A stretch of 64,000 nucleotides of DNA from Anthoceros angustus (taxonomy: Eukaryota > Streptophyta > Anthocerotopsida > Anthocerotales > Anthocerotaceae). Positions 1 through 13,610 of this stretch are shown in pieces. A program made the translations under genes and the position numbers. How positions within the stretch are numbered: the first letter of the stretch is position 1; every line of letters begins with the position of its first letter. The notes under the pieces were generated by a model, which was given only the letters and a program-made list of their open reading frames with translations, did not search any database and was not told the origin of the DNA. The stretch lies in assembly GCA_010909165.1 (NCBI GenBank), contig MU008149.1:310001-374000 (forward strand), written 5' to 3'.

Positions 1-1960
1 CACCGTCGTGGTTTGCTGCCAGCTCGCACCTCGGCCTCCACGGCCTTCGTCGGCGGCCAAGCCCATTACTGGCGAAGATGGTCACCGCCCCGATTCCTCC
101 TTAATTCCGCCTCTCGGACCTGGTTCGGACAAAATAATTAGAGGAAGACAATTCTTTGAACGTTTCTTGATGTAATCCGATTCGGGACCTTTGGAAATTC
201 TGCAACCAAGTCCAGCAGAGTGCGAGAGGGACTTGTCCCGCGACTAGCAAGTCAAAATCAGCCTGGTAACCACCAACTCGTGCACCGGGCCATGAAGGCA
301 CTCGTCCGTGTCCCTCCCCAAAACGCCCTACTTCTTGTTCAAGACCGTCTTGATGTTGCTTGCACCATCCGTGGCCGTGAATGTGAGCAAGCGCCTTCAA
401 AGCCGGTCCTAATGGCACCGTGAAGCTCGCCACCGGATCGCTATCCACGTACCAATTCTGCTCGGATCTCCACCAACATCGATGAAGCTTTTATTCCATT
501 GCGCATGAAAGGTGCCCATCCATTGTAATTCCTCCATTTCGAGCCCTCACCTCGCCACCTTCTAGCTCCTCCCCGCCCACCACCCATGCTCTCCTCCCAT
601 CATCGCCGATGTCCCCTCACATGAGGCCCCACGCTCTACCAAGAAGGCATCTTTCACGTGACCTCAATAACCGGGTGAGACACACAATCCGGGATTAGCA
701 ACAACGAGGAAGCGGCGAAAGGGAAAGAGAGCGCTAGACTTGCACTGGGAACATACCATTGAACTATGCACATGGCCAAAACGCGGACATGAAGACCCTA
801 CCCATTGCAGCGTTTGCTCGGGAAGTTCAAACCCAACAGCCCTATCCTTGCATTGGCCAGCGGTCTCACGATCAGGAAAGTCTGGCACACTTTGGATGAC
901 GCCATCTCCCTGACATGGCGACCAGGTGGCAGGGCTTGGCTCACGCCGGTGGCATGAGCCGGCGGCCCACTTCACCTCAAGCCTTGTGACGTAAGGGAAC
1001 ATGGGCGCAAAACCGCAACAGCGTAAGAGCGACAGGTCATGACCGAAGCTCCTTTGATTTCGGCTTCATGCGTGCTTGTAATGACACAAAGCTCTTCTCG
1101 ACCACCGTGCTTGCCATCTCCATCTCCAACACATCCATATCGGCGGCACCTCGCACATCCTCGCTAACCTCCGGATCCATGTCGGCTTCCATGAAGGCCT
1201 GTGGTGTGGGGAGATAAAATGGAAGGAGTCAAGGCCCTCCAAACTCAATCAAGTGGCTCGAGTCTTTTCCCGTGACCTCGGCGGTGCGGCATATGGAATC
1301 TCTAGCATACGGCCCTAGTCCCATTACTTGTCGCCCCGCCCACCATGCGTCGCTAGTGAATAAAGTGCATCCACATCACTACACCGGGCAGCAGTTTGGG
1401 CGGGTCGCCTGGCGAACCACAGCAATGCGGTCGCGAGTGGCGCGAAATCCGTGACTCGTGCAAAAATTGTGACCCGAGTCGGAATAAGACCACACACACA
1501 CCGCAGCTTGACCACGATTTGGGTGCTTTGGTGACCCACTCTTTAAACCCGCCCACCAACACACTCGACGAGTGCCATGGAGGACCCACGATATCAAGAG
1601 TCGATGCCCTTCAAGATGAAGATGCTCCTCTTCTCCGACGACAATCGAGCTTGTGCCAAGAGTCTCCCGCCACCACCGAGCTTGTGACAACGGCGTACAA
1701 TTGCAGTGCTGGCGATGCCTCCTGCACGGGATCGCATGATGAGGCCGAAAGCCGGACGATGGGTTCTACAACAGGTCATTCGCCTCAACTCCTGCATGGA
1801 CTCGTCATATGTTCAATGCCATTTCGCCTTCAGACATTACCTTGTGCCCGAGGCACGAGCGGCTCAAAGTGAAAGCCGAGTGAGTGTCCATGAGGTCGTG
1901 CCCCAAAGAACATGTCTTGTAATTGTATCATCCCATGCATGTCTTGTATTTGTAAGCCAC
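1..1960. other. No recognisable gene; probable transposon-derived sequence
   Basis: Only short, overlapping frames are open on both strands, and none shows a domain I recognise. The stretch lies next to the downstream side of the CACTA-like transposase remnant, so it is probably the degraded remainder of that element. I could not find a CACTA-type terminal inverted repeat to close it. That it is transposon-derived is inference from position only. Confidence 0.3.
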
Positions 1961-1967
1961 TTGTTAA

Positions 1968-3741
1968 TCATCCCACACATTCGGCCGAACTTCGCAGTGT
2001 GCAAATCATCCACCGCTGCGTCGGGCATAACATCTCTGTGCCAATACTTGCCTCACATGGGCGGGAACGTGAAAGGCCCATGCGGTGGTCGGTGGTATCG
2101 ATAAGGTCTGCGAGTGTCAACATTAAAGAAGCGAGAAATCGCGGACCATGGACACGGGTTGCCATCGACCGAACCAATCCACCAAAACCATGAAGCTTAG
2201 GTCCCCCTCTTCACAAGCCACCTCCAGAATCCGTTTAATCTGGCCGAAAAAGTCCGGTGGAGCATCATGTCCTTCCATCTCGAACTGGCCATGGACCCAA
2301 CTGTCTCAAGTGGCTTGCCGATTCTCGTCCGCAGCTTTGGTCCTGAAATGATATCCATGTGACTCGAGTCCTCGATATGTCATTGTCTGTGAGCGTGGCC
2401 CCCAAGCCAAGGCTATGATGTCTGCTTTGTTGTCCATGTCATCAAAGGCACCCGCATGCAGTTCCTGTTTAAGCCATGTGATGAAGTCCATGCCTTGGGG
2501 ATTCTGCACGTTGTACATCTGCCTACATGGCTCCATAGTGCTTGAGTGTAGGACAAGGTACCAATAAAGTCGTCGCTGGCGTCGCCTGGTTTTCACGCCC
2601 TTCCCGATTGGCCTCTCATCGCCTTTCCAGAGTCCGACGCCAAACAAATGGGCTCGTCGATGCGCTATGATAAGTATTCGCCGCGTAATGCATTGCTTCC
2701 ATGGCCATGGCCGGTGGCCATGCTCCTTCAGTCGTGCTTCACGGACATGGTTCTTCAGACGAGCATGTACCTTTCGAATGGGTACATCCAAGCGGTGGGC
2801 GGTGCCATGGGTCTCCACCTCCTCGACCAAATGTATAATTAGATGTTCCATGATGTTCCAAAAAACAGAGGGCATAACACTTTCCAGGGCAATGGCGACA
2901 TCAATAGCATGTGCTTTCATAGTTGGCAAGTCAGCCAAACTGATGTCCTTTTGACATATCCACCGGTATAGGGCGCTCAGTTTTGTAACAGCCCTATACT
3001 CAGGCCCATCCAATCGTCCTCTTAGCGCAATGGGTAAGTAGTACTGCAGTAGGCAATGCCAGTCATGGCTCTTCATCCCTGTCACTTTCTCTCCTGTGAA
3101 TGCACGCCGGAGATTAGCACTGAATCCCGTCGGAGGCCTGATGTCCGCTATTTCGCGTTTCACAGCCTCCAGATGGCCCCTACCCAAAACATAAGATGCA
3201 TCTGGCATATGAGCTACTCCATCCTCATGTATGGGCCACAACTGTGGCTTTGAATCATTTTCTTCCATGTCGATGCGAGCATTAAGAGTGTCCCATCGCG
3301 AGATAGGACATGCCAAATGGCACAGCAATTGTTTGCCTCGACGCATGACGCCCTTCGTCTACGCTTTTCAATTCCCTACAATGCAATGATAACCCGTGAG
3401 AAACACTCTTGTGTGGCCCTATCGCCAATGCATCAACTCGGATAAAGCTTGTCTTACCCGCAGTATGGAAGGCCTCGAACAATGCGAGACTCACGTGACC
3501 GGCCGGTTGTCCTTGTGCGCGAAAGATCGGGCCGCAGACCATCGCGCCATCTCGTCCACCATATCGCCTCGATTGCAAACGGGCCGGAGTCTCGCGCCCG
3601 GAGGTTGTTGAAGAAATCCAGCTTTTCATGCCTCCTCGGTCGCCTATGGGGCACGGGTGACCCTCGACGATCAATTTGTTCAGAGCGGAGGACCATCGGG
3701 CCGAGGACTCCCGCGGTCAGTGCAAGCCATATGGACACCAA
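1968..3741 (-). pseudogene. CACTA (En/Spm) TNP2-type transposase remnant
   Basis: The core is an open frame of 346 codons at 2306-3346. Residues about 85-205 resemble the DUF4218 region found next to the transposase in plant CACTA elements: a KSHDWHCLLQYYLP motif, then an FWNIMEHLIIHLVEEV segment. A following segment (HGYHFRTKAAD, then DSWVHGQFEMEG in the next frame) resembles DUF4216. The reading continues past 2306 only by changing frame, and upstream pieces at 3282-3741 lie in two other frames, so the gene is broken by at least two frameshifts. The DDE catalytic part is not visible. The upstream end abuts a copia fragment on the opposite strand at about 3.75 kb, which suggests nested or truncated insertions. 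The family call is by eye. Confidence 0.65.
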
Positions 3742-3839
3742 ACCAAAGAAGTGACCGAGGCCTGGGTAGTCGCAAGTGGCCGTGAGGATTCCAGGGGTCC
3801 GAGCTCGACCGAATTGCCCTCGTGTGCTGTCGGGATGTA

Positions 3840-4639
3840 GAAGGTGTACCTTGACTCTCCTTCAGTCCAAGTATGTGCTCGAAATTCTGGACAAATTCAA
3901 GCTAGCAGATGCTCGCCCTGCCCCAACTCCGCTTCCAACTGGAGTGAAGCTTAGAGCTGAAGACTGCCCCATGACCGAAGTCGAAAAGGAGGACATGGCC
4001 AAGGTGCCATACCTGAGTGCCGTTGGTAGTTTGATCTACCTCCATGGTTGGACACGTTACGACATTTCCTATGCTGCTTCCGCCATTGCACAATTCATGT
4101 CTAACCCTGGCAGGGCACACTGGATGTGCGTAAAGAGAATCTATCGGTACTTGAAGGGCACGATCCATCTTGGAATTATTTATAAGAGATCCACCGATGG
4201 CAAGCTCAACTTCGAGGGCTGGGCAGATGCGGACTGGGCGTTCAACCCTGATGCCCGACGAAGTGTTGCAGCTTATGTCTTCACCCTTGGTGGCTCAGCT
4301 GTCTCATGGTCAAGCAAAAAGCTTGCTACCATCTCACTGTCTAGTGCAGAGAGTGAGTATGGAGCTTTGTCGAAGGCAGGTCGTGAGATAATTCACTGTA
4401 GACAGATCTTAAAGGATCTCGGCTATGAGCAGTTAGATCCTACCATCCTACACTGCGACAACACAGCAGCGATATCTTTGACAGAGGGTGACAGGTACAG
4501 AAGTACAGTAAAAATAGTCTACGTCCCCACAGAGTCCAACCTCGCAGACATGCTCACAAAGTCTCTACCTAAGATCCGTCATGAGTCACTTACAGCATCC
4601 CTAGGACTAGAGGATACAGTAAGCAAAAAGCATTCATGA
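3840..4639 (+). pseudogene. Ty1-copia pol C-terminus (end of RT plus RNase H)
   Basis: This open frame carries the tail of the copia reverse transcriptase and its RNase H. Visible landmarks are TLLQSKYVLEILDKF, VPYLSAVGSLIYL, DISYAASAIAQFM, RIYRYLKGT, GWADADWAF, SWSSKKLATISLSSAESEY, HCDNTAAI and the tail VPTESNLADMLTKSL. Between the asparagine-rich DN motif and the final VPTESN segment the usual copia stretch with the histidine-rich RTKHIDIR-like motif is missing, so there is an internal in-frame deletion. Gag, protease, integrase and most of the RT are absent upstream. The element is therefore 5' truncated and cannot move by itself. A polypurine tract and LTR follow directly. Confidence 0.9.
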
Positions 4640-4645
4640 GATGGC

Positions 4646-4861
4646 TGGAACTGAGCGGGAGTGTTGAAGACCCACCGATCAAACAGCCACACCACTCATG
4701 AACAAATACACTCGAATGTACCTCCTCATGAACCGCTGCACCTCCACATGAACACCTACACCGCACACATGATCACAAGAGTGCATTGTAACGATGTAAT
4801 CTGTAAGAGAACAATCTGCAATAAAAGAAAGACATTCCTATCTGCCATGTATTTTCTTACA
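4646..4861 (+). mobile_element. Polypurine tract and 3' LTR of the copia element
   Basis: A purine-rich stretch (CTGAGCGGGAG) is followed at 4661 by TGTTGAAGACC, the TG start expected of an LTR. An AATAAA signal lies at about 4820 and a plausible LTR end (TTACA) at 4861. The LTR would be about 200 bases, short for copia. The end is also supported because the next base (4862) starts a 107-base segment that recurs at 9016-9118 without any LTR before it. No 5' LTR is present in the window. Confidence 0.65.
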
Positions 4862-4968
4862 TGTATGCATGCATCCATCAGAGAGTTCTTCCGAATTGCC
4901 GAGAGGCTCAAGATGGGCGCCAACTGTGTTTCGGTAATTTGAGTGATGGGTATTTGGTTGGGCTGAAA
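4862..4968. repeat. 107-base segment shared with 9016-9118
   Basis: From TGTATGCATGCATCC to GGTATTTGGTTGGGCTG the sequence is almost identical to 9016-9118; the one difference I noted is TTTCGG against TTTTGG. One copy is bounded on the left by the copia LTR, the other on the right by the first 6.85-kb tandem unit. Neither copy has a recognisable coding function. Confidence 0.85.
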
Positions 4969-5898
4969 GCCCTGACCTTGGCTACATGGTAAACTCTTTC
5001 TGTGAGCTTCAGGCCATGATGAGGCTTATCATGCTACTTTGGCATGCCTGCATTAATATTATTCTGGTTCACGGAGAAGCAAACGAGATGGGCCGGCTGA
5101 AATCCAAGCTCTTGCAGCATGTGTTTCCCGACGGCATGTGTTTCCTTGGAGCTCTGCATTAAGATAACCACTTGTGGGAAAGATTGACATTGGGGCGAGG
5201 GTTAGCGGGTCCACAAAAAGGAGACTATGGTGTCTAATGCATTATGTTGGGGCCACGTCTATCTAGCTGGGACCTTATGTTCTGGTGGGCACCGCCACAA
5301 GTGTCACGCGTAGCACAGCATACCTCCAAACCATCACTAGTTTCTTCTTGCTGCAGGATTCTGCAGGAACGATGGATGCACCTGGCATGTCTCCTGTATT
5401 TCTCCTACAACATCCTTGTTTATATATGTATATGAAGATTAACCAGGTTTTGGGGACTGCCTTCCAATGCCCAAGCTCCTGAGGGACCCCAATGGACGTC
5501 ATGGCATGTTGATGAATGTATGAGTATGTTGCATTTGGCATTATTCAAGCCCGCAAGCCACCCTTGGGGACGAAGCTGTTACCGGTCGAAATCCTGACGA
5601 CCTCACAAGGTAGCGTGATCGGTATCGGGATATTCAATTGAATGCAAACTCAGCATACTGGGCTTATGTAACACAAGGATGGGTATGCCCATTTACTTCA
5701 AGCTAGTGCCTACAACATACCTTCAAACCATTAAGAGTCTCTTTTGCTGCAGGATTCTTGAGGCAAAACGACCCACATGGCATGTGTCCTGTACATCTCT
5801 TGCAAAACTAAAGCTGATCATGACACAAAACATAGGCAACCTGGACTAGCAACCAAGCTGGAACAAAGAAGACAGTCCACTCTAAACTAGAGCCAAGC
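4969..5898. other. Intergenic, with a diverged repeat pair
   Basis: No gene is recognisable. A stretch at about 5311-5400 (ACCTCCAAACCATCACTAG, then TTGCTGCAGGATTC) recurs in diverged form at about 5709-5800, with matching order of CAAACCATTA, TTTGCTGCAGGATTCT, GGCATGTGTCCTGTA. This is an old direct duplication with a spacing of about 400 bases. Confidence 0.55.
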
Positions 5899-6144
5899 TT
5901 GACCAGGACCACTCGTACGTGTCTAAGACAGCGAAATTTGGCTGCCTTGATGGCCTCATTTCAACAAGGGGAGTTTGAGAGCGAAGCCTCGAGAAGCTTC
6001 AGACATGACCTGCAAGACTCAATCCAGGAGAATGTCAAGGAAGTCCAACACGCAGAAAGAATACGCAGGGCAAAGTGGGAAATTGACAACTGGGAGAAAA
6101 TAGACGTGGCCAGAAAGAGACTACTCAGTTGTAATCCAAGCTGA
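5899..6144 (+). CDS. Short unrecognised ORF, possible exon
   Basis: An 81-codon frame starting from ATG. Its second half is charged and helix-like (EVQHAERIRRAKWEIDNWEK), as in a coiled coil. I do not recognise the family. There is no clear promoter and no flanking splice site I can defend, so it may be a surviving exon or a chance frame. The next 350 bases hold only frame fragments. Confidence 0.25.
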   Translation: MTRTTRTCLRQRNLAALMASFQQGEFESEASRSFRHDLQDSIQENVKEVQHAERIRRAKWEIDNWEKIDVARKRLLSCNPS

Positions 6145-6622
6145 TCTGACCCCGGAATCCACAGGTGTGGCAGAAAATATTGATACAGCCGTTCCCTTGG
6201 GAGCAGCACCACTACTCGGGCATGCCACTGTCTTAGCTCGGATTAGACTTGTGAAGGGATGGAACAGGTAACTTGTTGGTACCCAAAAGCCCCTGTCGTT
6301 GGCTTGTGCCACCGTCTGGTCCCTGCGAACAAATATTCCTCCATCGATGAGCTTCGATCTCATTGTCTCAGCAGTAGAATTTTCTCACATCATGCCAGCC
6401 TTGTCCTGGGGGATCAGGTGCAGGTGAGAATTCATCCACCTCAGCCATTATCACAGGGAGCACATAGTGATGTTCCAGCAGGACGTGCTTAGAAGCATAA
6501 ACACCGCTAAAGAGTCTGTAGAATTCTGGAAGTACTCTTCTTTGACAAAGATTTGCATTGTTTAATTTTTTCTAAAGACATCATGATCACAATACAAAAG
6601 AAGTTCTAGTTTACAAAGAATT

Positions 6623-6810
6623 GAATCACGTCCAGCAACGGAGCTTTCCCCATAACAGGGAAGCCTTTCCAACACTGAAGAGACACTCCAAACAATTTTC
6701 TAAACTGCAAAGGAATTGAATCACGTCCAGCAAGGGAACTGGAACTTTCCCCAAAATCAGGGAAGCCTTTCCAACACTCAACAGACTCTCCATAGCCTCC
6801 TTCCTCAAAG
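6623..6810. repeat. Two-copy tandem repeat of about 95 bases
   Basis: The segment TTGAATCACGTCCAGCAA followed by GGGAAGCCTTTCCAACACT occurs at about 6623-6680 and again at about 6716-6779. The second copy carries a short insertion. On the minus strand both copies lie in one short open frame (6606-6872) and give a repeated CWKGFP peptide. No function is evident. Confidence 0.7.
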
Positions 6811-6879
6811 GATGTCAACACCCTGCTGATGTTAATTGTTGAAGGCCCGGCCCCTTGACCCTCTCCCCGCACAGTCGCT

Positions 6880-7200
6880 GCTCACTTGTTACAGATTCAG
6901 GCGAGTGCTACTTTAGTAGATAGACAGCCATCAGATAGAATTCCAAGGGCCAAGTCGGTAGAACGCCAGAGGCGTAATAGGTAGGACCGCTGGTCACGCC
7001 TTGAGTATATAAGTGAGTTCTGTAGTGCTCAACACACTCACGCAGGTTCATGCAGGTAGATAGATTTGCTCATTTCCCCAAGTTGAACATGGCCCTTGAG
7101 AGCTCCAACAGTCTTGGGTCTTCCCTCAAACCCTCAAACCTGCATTTAACACCACATTAATATGGTTTCAGTTCGTGACATTCTGCACATTGCTTTGCAC
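6880..7200 (+). promoter_or_regulatory. Promoter- or LTR-like block with TATA box
   Basis: A TATA-like motif (GAGTATATAAGTGAG, about 7003-7017) is followed by about 180 bases of non-coding sequence. The layout resembles an LTR U3/R/U5 block, but I found no second copy in the window and no clear TG/CA ends. A solitary promoter or LTR remnant are equally possible. Confidence 0.3.
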
Positions 7201-7201
7201 G

Positions 7202-8098
7202 TCATGAGCGAAGTACATGAAAACTCCTGAAATTTATGAATCTAGGGCAGGGAATCAACTCACCGGGAGATGCAGCTGGACACGGAGGTTCTGGACGAGA
7301 CCCCGGAGGCTGGACACTAGGCCTGCTTAATCCCGCGTCCATCTCGGAGTGAGACTTGGACTCGGACACATCCGCGCGCGCTTCCTCCTGGCCCGCGCAA
7401 ACAGGCATTCCCTGAGGTCGGGTCTCATGTTCCACCTTCCGCGCCACATCGGGAGCATTCCCGGCGACCTCTCCGTATCCTTGCTTGGGATCAGCCATAC
7501 TCACAGGCACGTAGGCTCTTTTTGTGCTCTTCGCCAATCTGCCCATAAACTGGGTCTGGAAGGCGAAGGTTGCCCAGTCCACCTGCAGACGCCTGTGGGA
7601 GGCGATGGCGCCTATTGCAAAAGCAACGCTAGCTTGACTCCAGTTCGCGTTTTGATAGGGATACACCTTGTTCCTTAAGTCTCTGAGAAATTGGCGCTCT
7701 ATTGTGCGCGCCTTTCGGAGGTTGACGAGACCCTTGCCGGTCCAACCGAACTCGTCCACCACGTCCTGGCGAGTCACAATTCCGTCCCAGGCATGGGACT
7801 TCCTTGGATCAAGGCCTGTGTCACTCAGGCCCATGCTACAGAAGTAGGCCCTATCCAACACGGGCCCCTCCTGTTGCCGTCACCTCCAGCCATTGCTCCC
7901 TGCTGCGCTTGCTGCTGTCCAGGTCGCGCCATATCGATCCCCGCTTTGGTCAGGTCTTCCAACCCCAGCCGCCTGCTTTCTGCTTTCTGGTGGCACCAGC
8001 AGAGAACGGAAGCCGCAGGACACAATCCCGCCGAACCCTGAATTAACGGGCTTGCCGATGTCCGGAAACCCTAGTATCTCGCACTTTTGAACTCGCAC
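7202..8098 (-). pseudogene. Unrecognised ORF pair, possibly gag-like
   Basis: A frame of about 219 codons (7202-7861) is preceded upstream by a second frame (7880-8098) that starts from ATG. The two do not join without a frame change near 7860-7880. The first half of the main frame is basic and helix-prone (LRKARTIERQFLRDLRNKVY, then a stretch with WATFAFQTQFMGRLAKSTKR). The C-terminal part is rich in P, S and E. This could fit a retrotransposon gag, but there is no zinc knuckle and I cannot name a family. No ATG opens the longer frame, so the gene is broken or spliced. Confidence 0.35.
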
Positions 8099-8099
8099 A

Positions 8100-9015
8100 A
8101 TGGAGTCCGGCTCACCCGGAAAACGAGTCCTCCCATTATATACTTACTTACACCAGTCTATTGCGAGGTTACGACCCGCTTCAGCCGCCACTTTCCTTAC
8201 AATGTTGTACATCGATATTTTTCCTTCTACGGGTTTGGATGTCTAGTGATGGCCAGGTAGTACAGACTTTGCTCAGATTCTCATGGCAGAAGCCAATGTT
8301 GACGAGATAGATACACTGACCAGATGACATGACTGCATTGTTGACCAGGTGCCAAGCCAATTTCGGTACTGTTTCCAGGCCTGACAATCGTCCATGCATG
8401 CATGTTTTGCCTCCTCCCTCCAATATTTGTGGGCTCTACAAGAGTGCTTTTGCGCCTCCGCTTCCTGCCGACCACTTTAGGCTAGCAGCATGGATGGGCA
8501 CTAGTTGGAGCAGCATGGTCATAGCCTAGCAACATGGTCTTTTTCAATATTTCAGGTACGCCTGCAGCCACACCGGCGGCATGTACATATCTCGCACGTA
8601 TTGTCGTCTAATACAAAATTAATTGCGGCAGCACTGTAACATTGTGGACCACCCACTCAGTCTGATGGAGGTCCATTGCACTCCATATCTTCCTTGGCAC
8701 TCGAATTCATCATGTGAAAACAAGGAAGGGAAACCACGTGGTGGCTCCAATTCCTCCTCTGAATCCTTTGCTCCAAGTTTAAGCACACCCAATCAGTATG
8801 ATAGAGCACATCTATGTACGGGAACGGATCCCATATGCCTCACACAGAGATTCTATCTGCGGGCAACAATGAAAGCTGTATGCACGTATGTTCACCCACC
8901 ATCAGCGTTGTCGTGGCTATCACCAGAGGCACCGCTCTCTGTCTGCTGCAAGACATGATGAGCACATGTCAAGAGACGTGCTTCAAGTCTGAACAAGATG
9001 ATTGTGCAGCAGGCA
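8100..9015. other. Intergenic, no gene recognised
   Basis: Frames of up to about 140 codons on both strands overlap each other and show no domain or codon structure I can support. I see no promoter, tRNA or repeat inside it apart from the shared segment that begins at 9016. Confidence 0.5.
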
Positions 9016-9118
9016 TGTATGCATGCATCCATCAGAGAGTTCTTCCGAATTGCCGAGAGGCTCAAGATGGGCGCCAACTGTGTTTTGGTAATTTGAGTGA
9101 TGGGTATTTGGTTGGGCT
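9016..9118. repeat. Second copy of the 107-base segment
   Basis: It matches 4862-4968. It ends exactly where the first long tandem unit begins (GGCCCCTTGTCC at 9119), so it marks the left breakpoint of the tandem array. Confidence 0.85.
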
Positions 9119-9960
9119 GGCCCCTTGTCCAGGTCTGATATTTTGGTGTCAATGTATCTTCAGATTGGAGCAGGGCAACCTGGTGGAGCTCACATTGGCA
9201 GTTGTTGCGTTCAAGTGCGCGCTGTGTCACATTTAGCTCACGTTTGAAGATGCCAGTCCGCATTGGTCAATTTATGCCTGGCGAGGTGTGTTGGGTATGA
9301 CTGTGCTGAGGAGATGGTGCTCCTGAAGGTGGGTCATACACGAAAACTGGTTTTACTACATCAAGTGGGTTGTTGTGAATGCTGTGTTTTGAGAAAACGG
9401 GTTCTTGGTATGGTGGATTAAATTGTGAGGATTCCTCCTTATGTGGTCCTCGTTCACATGTTGTGGTGTTGATACAGGGTCGAAATGGAGATCAGCCTGG
9501 TTGTCTGAACCCCTAGGAGCGCTAGGTGGATTTTGTTTCGGAGTCATGGAGCTTCATTCATGTGTGCAGCAGGACACTATGGAGCAGGCAGAGCCTGATT
9601 GCACGGGAGGCTTGGTAGTTGTACAGAGGGAATGCTCGAGCAGATAGATGATGAGGCTACGAGCATCACAAGGTTAGCACGTGGACGGTACCGTGGTACG
9701 TATGAGAACCTGACGGAGGTAGTGAGATTGTGCAAAATGAAGTTAGTTGCTGCCCACTCAAGAGATGATGCAGCGTCTTTGTCCTCTCTTTAGCCATGGC
9801 TATTTCTGACAAGCTCGGTCAAGAGGCAATTTAAAGTTGCAAAACGAGGATAAGTACACTCAGGACATGGACGACATGTGATTCGGTTTCTCGGGATGAG
9901 AGTTGCTGGGCTTCCAAAGTTAAATGGTTAGGTTCCTTTGGAGACAAGCCGTTTATCAGC
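9119..9960 (+). pseudogene. Maturase/RT-like fragment N1
   Basis: This belongs to a dispersed family best seen at 44.6-46.1 kb, where reverse transcriptase and maturase motifs of group II intron proteins survive. In this copy the readable pieces are an EQIDDEAT motif, a YENLTEVVRLCKM segment and, near 9890-9935, a GFLGMRVAGLPK-like segment matching the RFLG motif that follows the RT palm. The RT palm itself is deleted between the last two. Frames change repeatedly, so it cannot be expressed as one protein. After about 9950 it is joined to unrelated R-block sequence. Confidence 0.5.
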
Positions 9961-11377
<1,417 letters not shown>

Positions 11378-13330
11378 GTAAGTATTTGAAGGTTCAGTTG
11401 TATGGCCTCATTAGGCTTCCCATGTTTAGCATGGTTGCATGATGTTAGCATCTAGACACTGCACAGCACCGCTCATGGTTTGCATACCCAGCAATGGAAT
11501 GTCTGACCACACCCTTTAAAGCGACCAAGCAGTCAAAAGCTCGGCGTGCATCTTCCAGTTCGCCACATTTTGTTCATGTCAACGCAGGTGCCAAGCAGTA
11601 TGTCATCTAGGAGTCCTCTGCTTGTCACCTGTGAGAATGTGAGCTGATGATAAGGATGGCCGAGGATAAGCAGCTAATAATCCTCATTAGGTAGTCAGGA
11701 GTACATGTGGAGTAAACCATGAGCGGTGCTGTCCAGTGTCTAGATGCTAACATCATATGTGTGCAATACAGACTCATGTGTGCAATAGGGTACATGTGTG
11801 AGTCCCGTTCCACAGTCTCCGACTACACTTGAAGTGTCGTAACCTTAGAATTCACTATCCATAAACTAGATATATGGCCTGTAACAAAGACAAATCTAGA
11901 CTACTGAGCTCCTGGAGATCTCCCGTGTATGTATGTGCATACATGCATAATCAGGAGCAGGAGCAGGTCCTGAGCTTCGTCCTGAAGTCTCCTACATAGA
12001 TACTCACTCAGTGCCTAGGGAAGAAGGCCCGCCAGGGGCATATACTCTGTAATCTAGGCTGTTGGGTTGCGTCACCAGGCCGATGACGTAAAGGTGATGG
12101 GCGCAAGCGGCAGGCAGGGGAGGCGCTGGGGCACAACCATGGGGCCGTTGGAGCAGCCACTTCAGCACGCCCGTGCTCTGCACCACAACAACAGCCAGCA
12201 GCATCGCAGCTAGCACAACCACGTCCACAAGTAATCGCTACCGATGGTGGCGTCTTCCTCCAGCTCGGACAGGAAAGCTGAGCAGGACCTAGGCGCTCAT
12301 TCACCAGGGTGCTTCCATTAGAAGAAGCTCCGTACAATGCGGGCAATGACCAACATGAGGATCACAACTGCCGCAGCATGAGAGCTTCACGACCTTGATA
12401 TGGCCGCAGGGGAACATGCTGCCGAGCTCATCCAAGAACCCATCCGAGGGAGCTAAGCCAGACGGCTTCATGCCCAGCGTGCGGCCTCCAGCACCGCCCG
12501 TACTTGGATCGATGCTGCCCCGGCCGGGTGCCCAGCATCCTCCCGAAGCAGAGGAGCAGCAAGACGTCAACCACCTTTGGCCCGCACACGTCCATCACCG
12601 TCACCAGTCGCCGCTGGCCCGTCCGCTGCACGAAGATGGCCATGGCGTGAGCGATGGCGGCCTCCTCAGAGGGTTAAAACCTACAGGCAGTAGTCGAATG
12701 ATCAGCGCGCGGGGATACAAAGGGCGGCCAGCCGGGGTACCAAGGGAAACCGTAGGCTAACCTCTGACTGTGTAGGCTCAAGCTCCAGGCTGCGTCACGC
12801 GGTAGGACATCACGAAGGTGCACCCGGTATTCCGGCCCCATCGATGTGGGTGGTACCGGTGGCCAGTGACATGTCCCGCGACCTCATGGCCTGCACATGC
12901 ATGCGTATAAGGATACATCAGCCAAGGTGCTTGCAAACCAAGCTTGTGGCATTCTGCAAGCAATTGCAAGCAAACAAGCTGCTGGAATGATGGGAGTTAT
13001 CAAGACCACACTCGCATAGCGCATTGAGATGATGAGCAAAGGGAGTTTGCGTTGGTTGATTACCTTGCCGGCAGCGCAGCGGATGTGGAGGTCGGCGTGG
13101 CTCCCGACCAGGCGCCTCCAGGCAGGCAGGTGGCCAAACTAGGAGTGGAACACATTGGCATCCTCGTCCACCCGTAGCGCCTCCTCCGCCATGCCGGCAA
13201 GGTTGGGGATGATGATGGAGGGATCCAGCTGGGAGCCATGGCGAAGTTCCTGCAGCTTGCAACCGGGATGGGGTATACATCCCGAGAAACATGGGGTGAA
13301 GGCGGAGGGATTGAGAAGAGGCAAGAGCAG

Positions 13331-13610
13331 CTCCATGGCCAGAGAACAAAAGCAATGAGGCTCCATGGCCAGAGAACAAAAGCAATGAGGCTCCACGGCC
13401 AGAGAACAAAAGCAATGAGGCTCCATGGCCAGACAACAACACCATGGAGACTCCATAGCCACACAACAACAACAACGAGACTCCATAGCCACACCACAAC
13501 AACAACTACGAGGTTCTATAGCCACACCACAACAACTACAAGGAGGCACCATGGCCAGACAACTTAAACAACGAGAACGAGGCTACGTGGCCACACAGCA
13601 ACAACAATGA
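13331..13610 (-). repeat. In-frame 30-base minisatellite, unit 1
   Basis: About nine units of 30 bases (minor length variants of 33 and 39) built on CTCCATGGCCAGAGAACAAA plus AGCAATGAGG on the plus strand. Read on the minus strand the units encode a Cys-rich decapeptide (SLAMEPHCFC and variants with CCCC). Equivalent arrays lie at 20210-20488 and 27042-27321, shorter ones at 33741-33885 and 55375-55535. The intact F-box gene has no array at this point. Confidence 0.9.

Noticed and set aside
664-1002. 112-codon minus frame near the left edge
   Set aside because: No domain, no neighbours that support it, and overlapping frames on both strands. I treat it as chance.
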